A stretch of DNA of 64,000 bases from Wuchereria bancrofti. Lineage: Eukaryota; Nematoda; Chromadorea; Rhabditida; Onchocercidae. A program made the position numbers and the translations under genes. Under the pieces are notes generated by a model. The model searched no databases, was not told where the DNA came from, and saw nothing but the letters and a program-made list of their open reading frames with translations. Location: assembly GCA_005281725.1 (NCBI GenBank), contig SSBO01000005.1, forward strand, positions 372,001 to 436,000, written 5' to 3'. This document shows, piece by piece, positions 13,356-26,985 of this stretch. The stretch's first letter is position 1, and each line of letters starts with the position of its first letter.

Positions 13356-16300
13356 TTATCGCCATGCTTCATATGTTTCAGCAGAGTTGCCACCTTCTGG
13401 TTGAGTATATCTAAAGATTGAAAAACTCTATTTCATCAATAAGGTTTTGGAAACAGAAAACTCATTTGCACATGTATAAGCCATATAACATTTCCGTCAT
13501 TTCTTTTTTTTGATTTTCATCAACCTAATATTTTTTTCTCGTCCATTTTATTCTTATTTCCCTTCAGTCTACTTCAATTTGTATTAAGCAACTGCACAGT
13601 CTACCAGACGTTTCCTAGCATTTACTTGCTTTAAAATCAAATTAAAATCCAATTAGAATAAGATGTTTGTCAAGCAATTAATGAATTGTAAGAGAAAATG
13701 GTTATTAACATCAATTACTATGCAGTGTTTATGCGAGTGAACTATTAAAATCCTATGACCAAATCCAAAACTTAAACCATAAGTCAGAAATCACCATTTA
13801 TCTTTCCAAACAGTAATAATTACATAGTATATATTATTGAAACTGATTCTCACATTTTAATCCTGAAAAACCATCTAATATAAACAGAGATAATTTTCTT
13901 TATCTGATCCTCTTTCTCCCTTATTTGTTTACTTAACTTTTCTTTTTTTTTTCTGTCTCATACTGTTTATTTCTCTTGGAAAAGAAATATGAGCACTGAG
14001 TGTCAAAATCCCAAAAGTCAATTAAAAACATCTGATAGGCAGTGCAAACGAAACGGTTTACCGTATCAAAGTTCTGCTTTCAGCGAAGGGAGGATTTCGG
14101 GACTTACATCGACGGTGTCACCCAGGCTGGCATCTTATTCGTGGCACTTGCTGCTGTTGCTGCTGCTGATGATAACGACGATGTTGATGGTGCTTGCACA
14201 ATTGCATACGGATCATTCATTTCTGGACGTCTCATGTAATCTGGTGCAGTGTTCTGTGAAGATAACTTTTTCGCAAGATCGCTACAAGTAATTAAGAACT
14301 TTAAAAAAATTTTTCAATTAACCATTAAAAGTTTGTATCAGTGAATTAGAGGTAAGGATAAGACCATTCATTCCCTAAAGATGAAGGAATTCTATTCTTG
14401 CAACATTTTTACTTACCACTAAACTACAATAATAACGTCCTTGGAAAAATTTGAATAACTCATGAAAACTGTTTCGTTCCATGTGAAATAATTTCGAATT
14501 TGATAGCAAAAACTAGTTTGACCCAAAGTGAAAGTAACTCTTTTTTGAACCTAAATTTCTTTATGGAAACATTTCAATTTTAAAAATTTAAAGAAATTTT
14601 TTAAAGACGACTGAAAATCAGGACGAGATAAATTACGAAATACAATAAGAACTACGCGAGAAAAAAGGAATAAGATTTGTGTTTTTAAAAAAAACGGTGA
14701 AGAACAAAACATTTCCAGATTAAAATTGGGATTCCAAGAACTGCCTAAAATCAGAAAATCATGAAACCTACCTAATAAAGAATAGAGAATGAATATAAGT
14801 ATCGCACTGTTTCAATAATAACAGATTATATTTTATAGAAAATGAAGCAAATGTAAACACGAAATTAATAATCAAAATTGAAAATCCGAAAAACTTACTC
14901 AATAACTTTTTGTTGACGTAAAATATGTTCTTGCAAATCCATTTCTTTTCTCCGTTCCATAGCACCACTCACTAAAACTGATGAATAAACTAAATAAAGA
15001 AAAACATACATGTAATAACTTATGTATTTCATTTTTCCGTATTATTAAATAAAGGATAATTTGTAAGTGATCATTACCTATTAAGAAATGATGAAGCGCC
15101 TGATCATAAACGGATACTGTATTGCACGGACCCAAGTTGAACTTTGAACCTCCGGATCACTCTGATTTTTGATTAAAATTTTTCTGCTAGTATGTCAAAA
15201 TAAGTTCTACTTAGAAAAAACAAAAAATACAAAAAACCAGCATTACATGGAACAGTGGGACGTGACAAAGGTGGAGCCACATCCGGTACAGCAACGTCCA
15301 TCACGGGCAATTTGCCCGGTGGTTTCCTTCGCCTGGCATCTGCGTAACCATAAGAATCGAAACCAGGGCCGTATGGATATGGAGCTGGTTGTGGTGGACG
15401 TCTCCAACTGAAAATGGCACTGACTCTTAAGTTTGTCTGCTTAGCAAACAATAATGTCAAAAAGCAGAGATGACAGTAACCTTTGATAAAGGTACTTTAC
15501 TTCCCCTTTCCCAAGGTAAGTGATCGACTGAATCCATAAGTTACAAAGATGTACTTATACTTCTCATAAAAGTTAAGGGAATTAAAGGAACAATATTGAA
15601 TCGGAACGAATTCATAAAATTCGGAGAAAGCATGACATGTAAGATAAGAAGAAATTTTTTTCTTTTTTTTTTGTTGAATAAAAAGCCATACGGTTCTACT
15701 CTGTAGCCTCCTCCGTATCGCGGTGGAGCTGGTGGCATTGAATATGATGGAATCGATCGAAATGAATCAGATCGACTGTATCGTCGTCTTCTATACCTAC
15801 CTGCTCTGTAAAAGAAAATAATTTTCCTCAAAAAACTAGTAAAGAAACAATTGCTTGTAGTTAACAAGAACTGAAAATGTTGCAAAATTCTGAAATCAAA
15901 ATTTCTCTTAATTTCGACAAAAACTTCCTGTATTAACAGCATACAAACACCTCTAATTCTTTTTTGTCTGGTAGATGAATTACGCAATTGCACTACGTAA
16001 ATTTCTTAATATTTTAATGATTAACCTCCGCCGTTTTCGAGACGGTCCACCACCATCATCCTCTGTTATTCTTTTCGCATCACCGGAAGATTGATTTTTT
16101 TTTGGAAACGTTGGTTTCGACTGCAGATTTCTCAATCCAACATTTTTCTCAGCCGGCTTAATGCTCTCACAACCATATGCAATACTACCTTCAGTATTAG
16201 TACTACCACCACTTTCGATAATATCCGTTTCTAATGCACGCTTTCGATCCTGCACTGTTTTTGTAGCATCATTTCGGATATGCTTTGCTTCCATTGTTGC

Positions 16301-19300
16301 CGATGCTTTAGATAATTTTTCGTGTTCCTGCTCAATCTTTTTTGATTGTGTGTATGAGATGAATTCTTTATAGGTTAATAAACAATACATATCGGTTTCT
16401 GGTGTTGGTACAATAAGACGATCCCAACCATGGAAGTCTACTGAAATCTTTTTTAAACTGGAAAAAATTTTTTTCAGGAAAAAATCTTTTAAGAAAAATA
16501 AGGTTTGGAATAGAAATTTTTCTCAATAATAATTATAGCAGTGTAGATTATAAGCAGATTATAGTACATCATTCCAGTTACAAACACCTCATTCCAGTCC
16601 AGTTAACAATGCATAACAATGCATAAAGGAAACTAAACATTTCCAAGATACTAGAAAATGAAGTAATGTTCAGTTATGAAGTTGTATAAAATTGATATAA
16701 TATGATGTGGTAAACAATAAAGATAAATATAACTGTTAAACCTAATCCAAACATTATATGTTACATAAAACGAACCATGCATGTCTCGCATCATGAATAA
16801 CTTACCATTCGGGAAATATACTTTGATATAATTACTCGGCACATTTCGTGCACCGACATGAATAAAATCATTATTGGAATGAGCCGCTACAGCTTCCCGA
16901 GCAGTTGGAAACAACAAAATTGCCATACGCTGCCTATAAAGTTTATGTTCGAAGAATTGAAACTTCTAAATATAATTTTGTGGGCTTCACACACGTTCTT
17001 CACACACGGTTGAATCACAGCACACGTATCTTAGATTGCTAAGTAAGACAAAAATACATTGCCAAGTTAGCTGATTAAGATTTCCTGTAAAAATAACAAA
17101 GTATTACCTTGTCCGTCTCATAGGTAAACTGTATTAATTTGAAAAAGCTAAAATTCAAAACTGTACGAATTTTTACACTTACCCTAACATATCTCTTTCA
17201 AAACGTATACTCTCGATTGGATAATTTTTAAAACAAGTTTCACGAATTTGCTTCTCCGTCACTTCGCTATTTACAGGTTTCACGATCAAATAACGCATAC
17301 TTTCCATCGGTTCTCGCATTCGACCCAAACGACTTTCCAGTATTTCCTTGTATTTTCGTACCCATTTTGCTAAATTTGTAACATTCTGTAGGAGAGAAGA
17401 CTCTAGATAAAGAAGAAAATGAATGGTGCTGGGCAAACAAAATTTAATGAAGCTCACATAAAGTTAGACAAGCAAAAAAAAAAAAAAAACATAAAACAGA
17501 AGTTTGCAACAAAATTTTTTTCTGCTTTTAGGGAACAAAAAATAAAACCTTACTTTGCGGCAAATAGATTTTCACCCGATGTGCACCAGTTCGTATATGA
17601 ATGAGGTTGTTTACAGCACAGTATGCAATGGGATGATCACTTTGGAAATATGCTTCAATTCGTCTGAAATAAACATCACAGGACATTAAACAAAACTAGG
17701 ACACCGTTGCATTTTTCAAAGAGATTTATTTCCAAAATCAATCATTATGCACTGAAATTCTCCCATATAAATGCCTACCCATATAACAATACCTACCCAT
17801 ATAAATGGTTAAAATCAGCATCAATTTTCCCAGCTGACAGCGGGAATTCCATAACAACTCGTTTACAGCGGAGAAGTGCAGTGTAAAACCAAGGATTATG
17901 CATATCTGCTGGTAACACATTTTCAAAAATTACCACACGTCTATCTGATTCATCCTTACATACTGCAAAAGTTTTATCCAATGAAAACTTGGAGTAGATT
18001 GGGTGTAAGGGTTGGGGATTTCTAGATATCACATCCTTCGACCAGTATAGGGATAAATCTACAGTACTTTACGCTAATAAACTTAAAAAAAAATTCGATC
18101 AACTAATAGACGAAGCTAAACAATGGAATTCTTCGAAAAACTCCATTAGTTACAATACTGAGTCGCAAATGACCAGACAAGAAACTTACGCCTCCACTGA
18201 AATTCTGGAGCACCATCCCAATCAACCGGAAGTGTTTTATAATATTCCGCCATAATCATTTTGTTAGTTAATTTATCAGGACCCGTTTCTTCACCCAAAC
18301 TTCTCACTGTTATATTCTTTAAACTTTCCACTACAGCAAGAACAATTTCAGCGTCCGTCTCATGAGTGACATTTGCAGTTTTTCTTTCTTTGTTTTCTGA
18401 AAAATATGAAAAGTGTCAACGACATTTGCCAAACAAATTATTTCACTTTTTTTATTTGTGAAATTCAAACATTTTCGGGTGAAATTAAAGTTTCATTTAT
18501 CAAAAGTTTAAGGATTATTGCAGAATGAACAAAAACAAAAACAATTCTTTTATCCAGCTAGAAAACATGACCCTAAGTTTTAAAATTTAGGAGCAAGTCA
18601 ACTTCCTTTAATACTTTAAATCGAAAACATTCACTTTTACTAATTAATGTGCCAGTCTTTTGAAATTCATTTTCTGAAAAAAAGAAAAAAGTTTGACAGT
18701 TCACTTCCTTCAAGTGTTTGCTGCCAGAATCTATAAAGCAGAAAAATAATTCAAACATTTGTGATTATCTTTCGCAATGGCTAAGAATATATTCTTCAGT
18801 ACAAGTGCAAGTGTATATACATGAATATCTATAAGCATACTCCCTCATCTTAGCAGGTTTGCGAAACATGCAGTGATAATTATAGAATGATCAGAAATGA
18901 CAAAGACATATCCGGTCCGTATTAGGAACGGTAATGCTCAATGGCTTCTTAACTTCAGCAAGCAAAGTAAGAGGCCAACCGTTTTTGCCGTCTTTGCCGA
19001 CTATCGGTCTCGATGCATCGCCGTCACCACATGCAACAGCGACATTATCTTGCTCTGATACCACGGGAGCTACTGGAATAATCGGTACATCAGTACTTAC
19101 AGCACTTTCAGCTCCGATATCGGCATCAACAGCAACAGTATCAGTCGGATTACTGTTACGTTCATCAGCCATTTCAAAATTTGCCGGAGCTGCTACTGCT
19201 TCGAATTCTGCTTCACCGCTCAACTCTTTCGGAGGTTCAGTGATTGCATCAACCGTTGTTGGCGGGTCAAGCTGATTTTTTTGCGAGATAACACGATCTC

Positions 19301-20915
19301 GATGCACTCGTGAATAGAATGAAACCAAACACTTCACACCAAGCTCCTGAAGTGATTGATTAGGTTACGGTGGAGCGGTAACCCGGAAGAAACAGAGTAC
19401 ACGCGAGGAATCACAATGCCTCCAACATGTGACTGTAACGTCAGCGACATGTTCGACATGCTGATAGAGTGTAAAATTGTTTATGAAAGAACCGGAAAAC
19501 GTGGATAAATACCGACCCAGTGCAATTGAATTATGCTCTAATCGCAATAGCGAATTATGTAATAAGTAACAAAGTCTTAAACAGCCTCTAACCATACAAG
19601 AAATAAGTGAGTAAATTAATCATTAGATTTGATTATTCAAAGGATAATGCCAAAAAGAAAACAACTTAGCTTAGAAAACAATGCAACAACTCAGACTTAG
19701 ATATGAAATCTTTTGTAAAAGAATTTTTTTTTTCCCGTCCTTCCGATCTTTAATTAATAAAGTGGATTTATCTCCACCAAAGTGGAAAAACTAAATACAG
19801 GTTAACAGAAAGAATGAAAATATAACAAATTCTACTTAAATGTATAGAATAGATCAAGTCAACTGCGCAAGTTAAAAATACGGCAGCAATTATCACCACT
19901 CTGATATAAAATAAGTTGTAGTAAAGTTACACATCCACAAAAACCCAGTAAGTTGTCTAATTTTTGATTGGATAGAAAGAAAAGCAGAAGGAAAAAAAAC
20001 TGCGAAAATTTCAGTGGCTCATAGGCTTATATATCAAAAATAAAAAAGACTTTTGTTCGGTCATAAACTTCCTTATTATAATACGACAATAAGATCATGA
20101 CCTGCTAAGGCATAATATATTGGTTCGAGAAGAAAATCCCGCCACAAACCTCCTAATCCTACAGTTAAGTATTCCATTCATACAAAAAAAGTGAAAACAC
20201 TTTACGAATATACAGCAATGATTTCTATAGTAACAATCATGCAAGAGCTATCATAAAATGCCCATTAAAAACTGTGGTTGTAGGATATGTGATCTCTCTT
20301 CACCAGGACTAGTAGGCCATTCACGCAATTGCTATCGATAACTATGCACACTGACACGTACGCAATACGTATAAGTTGGAAACGTATGAAGACTATATCT
20401 GACTAATGTTCAAAAACGTCAATCATCACCTCAACTCGTTTAATCGAAGCATTTTAGTTAAGACGATTGAATAATGATTTTAAGCCCGAAGCCCTGTAAA
20501 TCCACGTGTGTTTTATTGTAAATCCACAAGATAACTTATAATAAGTGAAAGAATTCAAAGTACATACATATCTGTTAGTGTGATGATATCAATAACCTAT
20601 AAAAAATAAGAAATCATTCAAGCTCACAAAACACTGCGACAACTAGATGACTCATTTTTTCTCGTTAATCTCATTTTTGGTAAGTGAAAAATGAGTAACC
20701 TGATCTGGAATACTCTCAATCAATGGGTAACGAATAATACGGTCGATGACGTCATTTCCAAGATTAAATTTCAAATTGATCAAGCGAAAAATTGTTTGAT
20801 TAAATTGCTCTCGTGGTTCAAATAGCAGTTTAATCGGCAAAGTGCTGATAATAATCACTCGATTGAAATCCAACTTTTCTGTCTTTTCACCAAATGTTGT
20901 TAATTCTTTCGTCAT
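13356..20915 (-). CDS. Large RNA-binding protein with RRM-like domains and an Arg/Ser/Tyr-rich tail
   Basis: Exons in transcript order: 20915-20700, 19346 to about 18987, 18396-18190, 18058-17797, 17663-17554, 17369-17183, 16933-16806, 16440-16026, 15805-15692, 15407-15247, 15149-15078, 14971-14899, 14281-14108 and 13410-13356. Phases agree except at two weak points: the end of exon 2 (a small extra exon near 18680-18627 is possible) and the acceptor at 15149. The protein has an acidic Ala/Val-rich segment, then two RRM-like stretches. One runs from RRVVIFENVLPADM to VKIYLP. The other, from MRYLIVKPV to HVGARN, has an alternating strand-helix pattern. Next come a charged region with a nuclear-type KRRR signal, an RYRRRRYSRSDSFRS block, a Pro/Gly/Tyr-rich segment, a short ERRKEMDLQEH helix and an Ala/Ser/Thr linker. 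A nuclear RNA-processing role is inferred; I do not recognise an exact orthologue. Confidence 0.75.
17762..17804 (-). repeat. Short tandem repeat over a splice donor
   Basis: On the minus strand the exon end TTATATGG|GTAGG is repeated: the 13-base block TTATATGGGTAGG occurs twice, 18 bases apart, and a third partial copy of TTATATGGG follows. The first copy supplies the donor used in the RNA-binding gene model (exon end 17797). The second copy is another potential GTAGG donor. Confidence 0.65.
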
Positions 20916-22741
20916 CGCCTTGGTTTCTACAACTGCAACTTATGTGATTTTTTAAATTTTGAAAACACACATGCTACATTTTTCAGCGAAACATCACAGA
21001 AATTGTGCATGATTTGAATGCAGGAAAAGTAATATTATTGCGATTTTTCCCGTCCGCAACAAATATGTAAACCATTTTTTTGTGTATAAAATCAATATAC
21101 AAATCATGTTTTCGTTAAAGTGGTGAGAAAAGCTACCGTTACCAATTCAGTCAAAAAAAAAAGAAAAAAAAAACCAAACAGATTTCCCACAGAACTAAAA
21201 CAAACACTCAAACGCAACGCCTGCACGCCTCGCATTTAGCTAAATCTTGAAGTCATTCCGACCAAACCGAAACAACAATTCGGCCATACGTGATCGCTGC
21301 GAAATCTTCACATCCCATGTGGGTATTACAATAAAAAAACTGTAATATAGTGGTAATGATGTAATTATATTATAAATAATGTGATATAATGTGATAATAA
21401 TGTGATATAATGATAATATAATTATACTAAAGTAATAATACTGCTACGATAACACATAATTATATAGCCAACATAATATTGTAATATCGCAATATAATTA
21501 TAATTTCACTATAATAGCAAAATCTTTTATTTCCTTCTGACAATCATAACTTAAGTACATTGTCACCTTCGGATTGTCCACTTCAAAAAGATGACTGAAT
21601 TACTGGATAGAATTTCCAACATAAATTTGGGATATGGCTCAATTTGAGGCATAGTTCCATTGTTTAGTCATCCAAATTTACGGGTTTATTTGCTTTAATC
21701 ATATTATACTCAATTAAAGGTGTAAAGTGTAATTTGTCATTAAATGACATTTCATTTCATTTGTTTTTTTTTCAAAACCATTTGAAATCATTTCAGAAAT
21801 CCTAAAAAACTTCATAAATTATAGGTCAAAGAAGTAACTGGAAAAAGTTTAGAAGAATGGGATTAGTCCTTATTTAGAGTAAGAAAATTCTAAACATTAT
21901 TAATATCTCGGAAAGTTTTTCTTTTTTCCATCCTAATTATAAACGGTATATGGTAAGCAGTCTACAGTATCCTCCCTTCTTCCTTTCCTATCACAACTAG
22001 CATACGGTAGGCAATCTATCGCATGACTTGCAGTACTAAGCAACAAAAACTACCTGCAGAAATCGTAGGGCTCTGAGTATCACAAAAACTCTTTATATTA
22101 TTTCAAGAAAGGTCTATGTTATTTAATTCAATAGTAGAAATAGAAGAGTTACAAGTAAAACTTAGCTATTCCACATAACAGCCTGAAATTAGTCAAATTC
22201 TTAACTGATTTATTATTTCTAGTTATTATTAGATCAATCTCTAATCTTCAATTAACTCACTGCATAAGATTTAGTACAGTGTCAGCCGCTTCACCGTTAA
22301 TTCTAATTAAACTCTTCGCTAAACAATTGACAAATGATTCAAAAAAAAAAAAGAATATGAAGAAATTTTAAAAAATTGATGACTATTCTTCGACATAATT
22401 CTTCATTTCACTGAATTTATTGATATTAATTTTTTTTTTTGTAGTAACTTTAGAATCGTTTGTCAGAAAAGTTTTGAAATGTCTTATAAAAGTACTATGA
22501 CGAAAAAAGAGCCATAAATAATTTTAGTTTTGTGGTTTTAACTTGAAATTGAAATTGCGATTGAAATTTAATATGCACAACCATGTCAGCTTTCATTTAT
22601 TTAATCAATTTATGAACACTAAATAATAGCACAACTGCTGATAATTGCCGAAATAATTACTTCTTACGGTCAATTCTCAAAATTTGAAAGCTTGGAATGA
22701 AATATTTTATGTTTGCTTGAAACAACCAAAATTTTGGTAAT
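20916..22741. other. Intergenic; AT-rich simple sequence
   Basis: A run of degenerate AATGTGATAT-type repeats fills about 21340-21490. A TTGCAG/TTGTAG acceptor pair immediately upstream of the RNA-binding gene ATG (around 20927-20935) could serve spliced-leader addition. No exon is supported. Confidence 0.45.
21340..21490. repeat. Degenerate AT-rich tandem repeat
   Basis: Imperfect repeats of ATAATGTGATAT-like units. The sequence is nearly pure A and T with occasional G. Confidence 0.6.
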
Positions 22742-25548
22742 TTAAATGAAACTTTCTATAAATTTGTTAAATCCTGTTTTTGGAGGTTGTGGATTCATTG
22801 AAATTTCTCCATATCGATGATAAAGATACGCCCAGCAGAATGAAATTGTTGCTTCCTAAATTCATGATATTAAAGTTTTAATAATTTTAAAGTTTGTAAA
22901 GAATGTATTAGGTCAATGTAACAGAAATTGAAAATACCGGTACAGCAGTATCAGTGAGACTTCAATTTTTCTTTTGAAGACTGATTTGAATTGTCAGAAA
23001 TTCAACTTTAGAAGCCTAGTGATTTGAATTTATCAGGAATTATTTGCATACTTATTTTACGCTTACTCGATTTTGAGCACAGAAATCGGATACATTATCA
23101 CATAAGTCTGGCGCATACTTGAAAATATCTTTCTCAGTATAATTACGACATATCATACCGGCTACTTCAACCAAACATTTCACAAAAAATAAGCTAAAAT
23201 AAAAATTAATGAAAATTTTGGATGAAATCTGGACGATTCATCAGATCATATGGTAATCTTATTACAATGGGATGTTATCAAGTTGCTAATCATTTAGATT
23301 TTTGTTCAGAGAAATCTTAATTTAGTACAAGAATTTTACTTTATGCTATAAGTTAAGGTTAAAAGCTAAGAAAAAAAAATTATTTTCAAGATAACAGTTG
23401 CTTAATTTATAAAAAAAATTATGCAAATGAGAGCTTTAATTAATTTTACAATGACCACTTGAAGATCTGTTTGGGTTAAGCTTATATCAACGATGAAATT
23501 TTTATGAAATCAAAAAAAAATATGTTCGAAATTTGAGAAAATTCCCTTTCATTTAATGGAAAGATAAATATTTGATACTAGTTGAGATATTTGATCTCAT
23601 CTATCTGATGTTTTGGCTTAAATTGCTTAATTAAAATTATTTAATCATTTTATTTATATTTACAATTTAACCAACTTTGGTGTTAATGACTTACTCACAA
23701 AGACCATCAATTTGTGGCCACATCGATGTATAAGCATCACATGCAGCAACGGATGATTTACAACTTTCATCATTTTGTCGCTCACGAATTAAATATGCCT
23801 GTAGATATTAGCAACTTATATATTTAAATTCCAGTATTAAATTTGAAATTTCTTGAAATTCAATTTTTTTTCTTCAAACTTTTGAAATACATTCATTTTA
23901 GCGTACTCTAATGAATAGAAAGAAAATTACTAATTCACTTCACTTTTTCCTTTTCTTATCGATTAGATTCTCATTGCAATGATTAAAGATCACTAGTAAT
24001 TAGTGAAAATTTCCACCTGTATTTTTTTTTTTTTTTTTGTTAATAAAAAGTATTTTTTATTATATAGTTTCAATGTGAAATACAAATGTTAAAACCATTT
24101 GACTAGCTGAATTATATGCCATTTCTTCGGCAGATGGATGTTCATCAATTCGATTTGTTATATCCAACCATTCATCTGATTGAAACAGAATAGATATTTG
24201 CATTTAGTTATGAATACGGCAAGCATTTACGATCGAAAAAATCAAAATTAATTAATGAACAATAAAATATCCCTGATATAGTATCAAACGAGATTTTTGA
24301 TTTTTGAATTTTTTTCTAGAAATATTTTTATACTGAAACTTTTTAACTCTTATTTAGACATAAGAAAGTATAATATATGGTCTTTTTTTTTCAAAGATTA
24401 GAGTGTTATTTTAGAAATTGTGAAGTAGTTGAAATTGAAATTTTCTAGTTTCAAAAAAAATTTAGTAATTGCAAGTTAAAAGAAAAAAAAAGAGAACCAA
24501 GTATTAGGATAAAAATAGTTATGGGAATACATATTTTGAAAATAAAGATTTCTTTTTTTAGGAACTCATTAATTCAACTTTACAAAACATTTATCAGACT
24601 CATTTTAAAAAAATCCATTGTGTACTCAAATGATAACACGTCAAAGAGAGATTCTCGAGAGAATTCATGTAAATTTAAGAAAGTATTACTTATTAGTTTG
24701 CATGAATCAACTCACTCAATATTATTTTGACAATTTGAATCTTTTTGTTATGAAAATCTCACTTATTACTTTATAATTTTGCAATTATATTATCAATATT
24801 ATCACCAGAAAATGTGTGTCTAACCAATTTCATCTACTCTTTTTTTTTTTTGCAATTTGATTTTTTTTACTTTTTTCTTAAATGTAAAGTTTACCTCTAA
24901 TCGGAAATAATCCATCCTCTCCGGTATTATTTAATATATCCGGTTGTTGATGGACAAGAAACATTGATCTTTGTATTATCCCTTTCGCATCATTTTTCTT
25001 ATCCATTTTGAGAGCACTTTTTATACCCATTTTGAGTGCATTTCTCATTTCCAGTTTGGTAGTATTTTTCTCGCCTTGAAATATTTTCAAACGATGGAAA
25101 ATCTCGATGTTATTGAGAATTCTCATACTTTGGAAAATCTCGGTGTTATTGAGAATTCTCATACTCTGATTTAACTTCAATTCCATCACTTTCTTCATAC
25201 CTTTTTTAAACACACACTTTCGTTTCACTGCATCAGCTTTTTTCATTGAAATTTTAGTTGCTGATTTTTTCATCCATTTGCATTTTGATCGCTTCATCGA
25301 TTTACCATCAATTAATTCTATTAATATTGCACTAACTAAGACTGAAAAGTTTGTTTAAAAATGAACAAAATACATGAAATGTTTGGATAATTAATTTATT
25401 AATTAATTTTAATTTTGCATTAAAATGAACGATAAAGAACGAAAGAAAGAAGAATTAAAATGTTTGAAGATAAATTGAAATAATTTTACCATCGAATATT
25501 TAAAATTGTTATTCACTTACCAATAAAATAAATTTTCAGCACATGCAT
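22742..25548 (-). CDS. Secreted protein with basic N-terminal half and Cys-rich C-terminal half, 299 aa
   Basis: Exons 25548-25521, 25341-24895, 24175-24096, 23798-23695, 23193-23067 and 22855-22742 join in phase. The first exon plus the start of the second gives a signal peptide (MHVLKIYFIV then SAILIELIDG). The first half is very rich in Lys and Met and contains a 12-residue tandem repeat (SMRILNN, then T or I, EIF, then Q or H). The second half is acidic to neutral with Cys at a spacing that suggests disulphides, including SCKSSVAAC, LCDLFFVKC, MICRNYT, LCDNVSDFC and FCWAYLYH. One donor (ATG|GTTTTA at 24096) is weak. The last exon depends on a good GTAAGC donor at 23066; without that splice the protein would stop seven codons later. 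I recognise no family. Extracellular location is inferred from the signal peptide. Confidence 0.7.
25095..25166 (-). repeat. 36-base in-frame tandem duplication within a coding exon
   Basis: Two adjacent copies of a 36-base unit differ at only a few positions and encode two 12-residue copies in the secreted protein. Because 36 is a multiple of three the frame is kept. Confidence 0.9.
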
Positions 25549-26985
25549 TAATGTAACAGAACTAAGCAAAGAAAAAGGTATTTGTTAGATGCAACCGAAT
25601 CAATTTTGTTTAATTAAACAATAATTGGAAATTGCATTTTCAAACTTACATAAGTATGATCAATTTAACTTCTTCATTTTACAATCAATTTTATGCTAAT
25701 TTTTTCAAATTTTTTAAAGTATACTTTTTAATTGTCTGAAATTTCAAAATTGAAAAAAATCAAACAGTGAAGTACAATAGAAAAAAAATCAAACAGTGAA
25801 TATATTTCAGTATAATGCACCTATCAATAAACAAATCCAAGGACAAAAGTCTTAGAAGACTAAGTGATTTAGCTACGACCGAATTATCTATCAATTTAAA
25901 AATTGATTCAAATCGGGTTATTGATAACCTAAGATATATTAAGTACACAATCATAGTTGACATTTCATTGGGAAAATAGTACTAATTAACCGAAATGAAT
26001 AAATTCGAGAAATTACAATTCTTGCTAACTTTACTTTAGCTATTATCACCAATTTCAATGTAAATTAGATCCAATTTCAGTTATAAATTACATTACACAA
26101 TCAATTTTCTTCTATTTTCTACACCAACAAATATTTCAACATTTTTAACACTATCAATTTTTTCTTCTATTAAACAGGATTGTTTATACTTTAGAAGAAT
26201 TTACTTTTTTTATGCTAATGATATGATTAATCAAATAACTATCAAAATAACTTCAATTGCTGATATCAAAGCAAAAAAAAGAAATGAAAATATATTTATG
26301 ATTTCAAGCTGTGCTATTCATTATTTACAATAATTGATACCATTTTATCTTTCATTCGTCGATATTTTGTACAAATTTCAATTAAAATATATTTGATATA
26401 CGATCGCTTCCCTTTTATCATTATCAATCATTTTTAATCCGTTTATATTTCAATTTTTCATTTGTTCCTGCGCAACTGGTAATATCTTATTACTTTACTG
26501 ATAATATTGTAGTTATCAACAAGAAGCCTTATCTTATATACAAAGTTTAGAAAGGCTGAAGTCAGAATTCATTGCCGGTTGTGGAAATATAAATTACTAA
26601 TATCATAATTAAATATCTTTCATTTACTTGAATTTCTTGTCATTAATCATATATATCAATATGTTTTAATTAAAATTTTCATTTTAATTGTACTTTTTAT
26701 TTTAATTTCTTGTTATGTTAATCTGTCTATGAATCAAAGATAGCAAGAAAGTAGTGATTCAATTAAAATTGAACAAATTAGGATTTTAATATGTATACTT
26801 TTTGTCTCAAATAACATTCAGTAGCCAAAGGTAAGAGAAATCATTGATAGCATATCTGTTTATTAGCAAAATTTTGTTATCAATTAGTTGTTCACTTAAC
26901 ATTTGCTCTTTTCCATTAGATCAGTGTTTCAATTTTTTTTTTTTTTTTTTTTCAATGTGATAAGTAAATGATAAATGATATGATT
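25549..26985. other. Intergenic, no gene seen
   Basis: AT-rich spacer between the secreted-protein gene and the end of the membrane-protein gene, with a long T run at about 26934-26952. Confidence 0.5.

Noticed and set aside
13989..14291. Plus-strand 100-codon open frame
   Set aside because: It is antisense to the exon at 14108-14281 of the minus-strand RNA-binding gene, whose phases fit on both sides.
15169..15411. Plus-strand open frame of 80 codons
   Set aside because: Antisense to the Pro/Gly/Tyr-rich exon 15247-15407 of the RNA-binding gene.
18934..19275. Plus-strand 113-codon Ser/Thr/Ala-rich open frame
   Set aside because: Mirror of the acidic, Ala/Val-rich exon 2 of the RNA-binding gene. 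The minus strand joins in phase to exon 1 at 20700, while the plus strand has no splice context.
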